A stretch of DNA of 64,000 nt from the NCBI GenBank assembly GCA_041684965.1, contig JAWLGR010000010.1:96424-160423 (forward strand), given 5' to 3'. This document shows positions 63,023 through 64,000 of this stretch, piece by piece (position 1 is the stretch's first letter; each line of letters begins with the position of its first letter). Below the pieces are notes generated by a model that did not search any database, was not told the DNA's origin, and worked only from the letters and a program-made list of their open reading frames with translations. The stretch is from Mariniphaga sp041684965. Lineage in GTDB: Bacteria > Bacteroidota > Bacteroidia > Bacteroidales > Prolixibacteraceae. Position numbers and translations under genes: made by a program.

Positions 63023-64000
63023 ATGTATTGGAACGTGCATTCATACTTCAGCCTTCGCTACGGCACACTGAGCATTGATGAGTTGCTGATGCTTGCCCGG
63101 CAGAATAAGGTGGAAACCCTGGCGCTCTCCGATGTCAATACCACCATGGGAATGCCTGAGTTTGTTAAAAAAGCTGTGGATGCAGGCATAAAACCCATTG
63201 CCGGTGTGGAAGTCCGGAACGGCGACGAGTTGCTTTTTACAGGGCTGGCAAAGAATAACGCGGGCTTTAAAGAGCTGAACGACTACCTCTCCTGGCATTA
63301 CCTGAACAAAAAGGAATTCGCCATCAAATTATGGCCGTTCAGCGATGTGACAGTGGTATATCCCTTTGGCTGCAAAAAGCCACAGGAACTGAAGGATTAT
63401 GAATATACCGGCATAAAGCCTTCACAAATAAACAAACTGCTAACTTCCGAATACCGGAACTTTCAGGATAAGCTGCTCGTGTGGCAACCTGTTACCTTTC
63501 GCGATCAGGCCGGCTGGTTTTTGCACAAGAGCCTGAGGGCCATCGGACACAATACCCTTATCAGCAAACTGCAACCCGATCAGTTTTCTGGACACGATGA
63601 AGCAATGCTTCCGGTAATGCAGCTGAAAAAGTTGTATGAATCGTATCCCGGCATCGTAAAAAACACGGAGAAGATACTCAGCGAGTGTTCCATCGGCTTT
63701 GATTTCTCCACTGTAAAAAACAAAAAAACTTTCAGTCAGTCGGCTTACGACGACAAGCTGCTGCTTGAAAAGCTGGCGCTCGACGGCATGATTTACCGTT
63801 ACGGCAAAAACAACCCCCTGGCACAGGAACGGGTAAGGCACGAGTTACAGATCATTGATAAACTCGGCTTTTCGGCTTACTTTCTCATCGCCTGGGACAT
63901 TATACGCTACAGCATGTCGCGCGGCTTCTATCATGTAGGCCGGGGCAGCGGCGCCAACAGCGTGGTAGCCTATTGCCTGAAGATTACCGATGTGGATCCC
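63023..64000 (+). CDS. dnaE2: DnaE-type DNA polymerase III alpha subunit, probably error-prone (partial)
   Basis: The first 326 residues are visible; the gene runs past the right edge. The N-terminal PHP domain (MYWNVHSYFSLRYGTLSIDELLMLA ... ALSDVNTTMGMPEFVKKAVDAGIKPIAGVEV) has lost metal ligands: the first His of HxHS is Asn4, and the usual DH/DR in ALTD(H/R)N is DV. The palm begins in YFLIAWDIIRYSMSRGFYHVGRGSGANSVVAYCL. Its position directly behind dinB suggests a DnaE2/ImuC-like role in damage-induced mutagenesis rather than the replicative enzyme, but DnaE2 features further downstream cannot be seen. Confidence 0.88.
   Translation, partial: MYWNVHSYFSLRYGTLSIDELLMLARQNKVETLALSDVNTTMGMPEFVKKAVDAGIKPIAGVEVRNGDELLFTGLAKNNAGFKELNDYLSWHYLNKKEFAIKLWPFSDVTVVYPFGCKKPQELKDYEYTGIKPSQINKLLTSEYRNFQDKLLVWQPVTFRDQAGWFLHKSLRAIGHNTLISKLQPDQFSGHDEAMLPVMQLKKLYESYPGIVKNTEKILSECSIGFDFSTVKNKKTFSQSAYDDKLLLEKLALDGMIYRYGKNNPLAQERVRHELQIIDKLGFSAYFLIAWDIIRYSMSRGFYHVGRGSGANSVVAYCLKITDVDP

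Overview
The window reads as chromosomal DNA of a free-living or gut-associated Bacteroidota (Bacteroidales/Marinilabiliales-like) bacterium. The evidence is: several type IX secretion (T9SS) C-terminal sorting domains; a TonB-dependent receptor next to a DUF4249 lipoprotein; DUF5916 and DUF4962 proteins; the divergent elongation factor EF-G2; Bacteroidota-type promoters (TTG/TTTG - about 19 nt - TAnnTTTG) in front of rpsF and a tRNA; and few Shine-Dalgarno sequences. Most of the DNA is AT-rich. The dinB/dnaE end is visibly richer in GC.

Layout. 1-10.2 kb, nearly all minus strand: a partial M50-like membrane protease, a small CPFN-type mini-protein on the plus strand, a T9SS LamG protein, an MBL-fold hydrolase, a GH27 alpha-galactosidase lipoprotein, an M13 peptidase lipoprotein, and a DUF4249/TonB receptor pair. 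10.4-17.5 kb: EF-G2, an unclassified lipoprotein, a repeat-rich gap, a DUF4962/heparinase-like lipoprotein and a GNAT acetyltransferase. 17.7-22.0 kb: a 1453-residue protein that combines S1/OB-like modules with a Schlafen AlbA_2-like domain. 22.6-30.9 kb: two tandem T9SS proteins of about 1310 residues, clearly paralogous. 31-37 kb: a second CPFN mini-protein, a sorbitol-dehydrogenase-like enzyme, a MATE exporter and a DUF5916 protein.

37.3-54.8 kb is mostly core: a three-gene biotin-dependent acyl-CoA carboxylase operon; rpsF-rpsR-rplI; ridA and lptD; an amidase followed by an MCE protein, the two sharing a C-terminal SPOR-like module; dnaA; a YigZ/IMPACT protein; pyrBI behind a candidate attenuator; tRNA-Leu(CAG); and a glycosidase-like lipoprotein. 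55.3-59.3 kb holds a quinoprotein dehydrogenase with an internal cytochrome c domain and a Tat-exported Gfo/Idh/MocA oxidoreductase. 59.5-64 kb is a damage-tolerance cassette: a LexA-like S24 regulator, a DUF2442 protein, DinB and a DnaE-type polymerase cut by the window edge. Long nested palindromes and a duplicated promoter segment lie between its genes.

The least conventional signals are: (1) the S1/AlbA_2 giant; (2) the CPFN...HxxC mini-protein pair; (3) one 69-nt element ending exactly 22 nt before the start codons of both the EF-G2 and YigZ genes; (4) the pyrB leader with a terminator and alternative pairings; (5) three copies of a nested-palindrome unit upstream of dinB. Homology statements rest on motif recognition by eye; no database search was possible.
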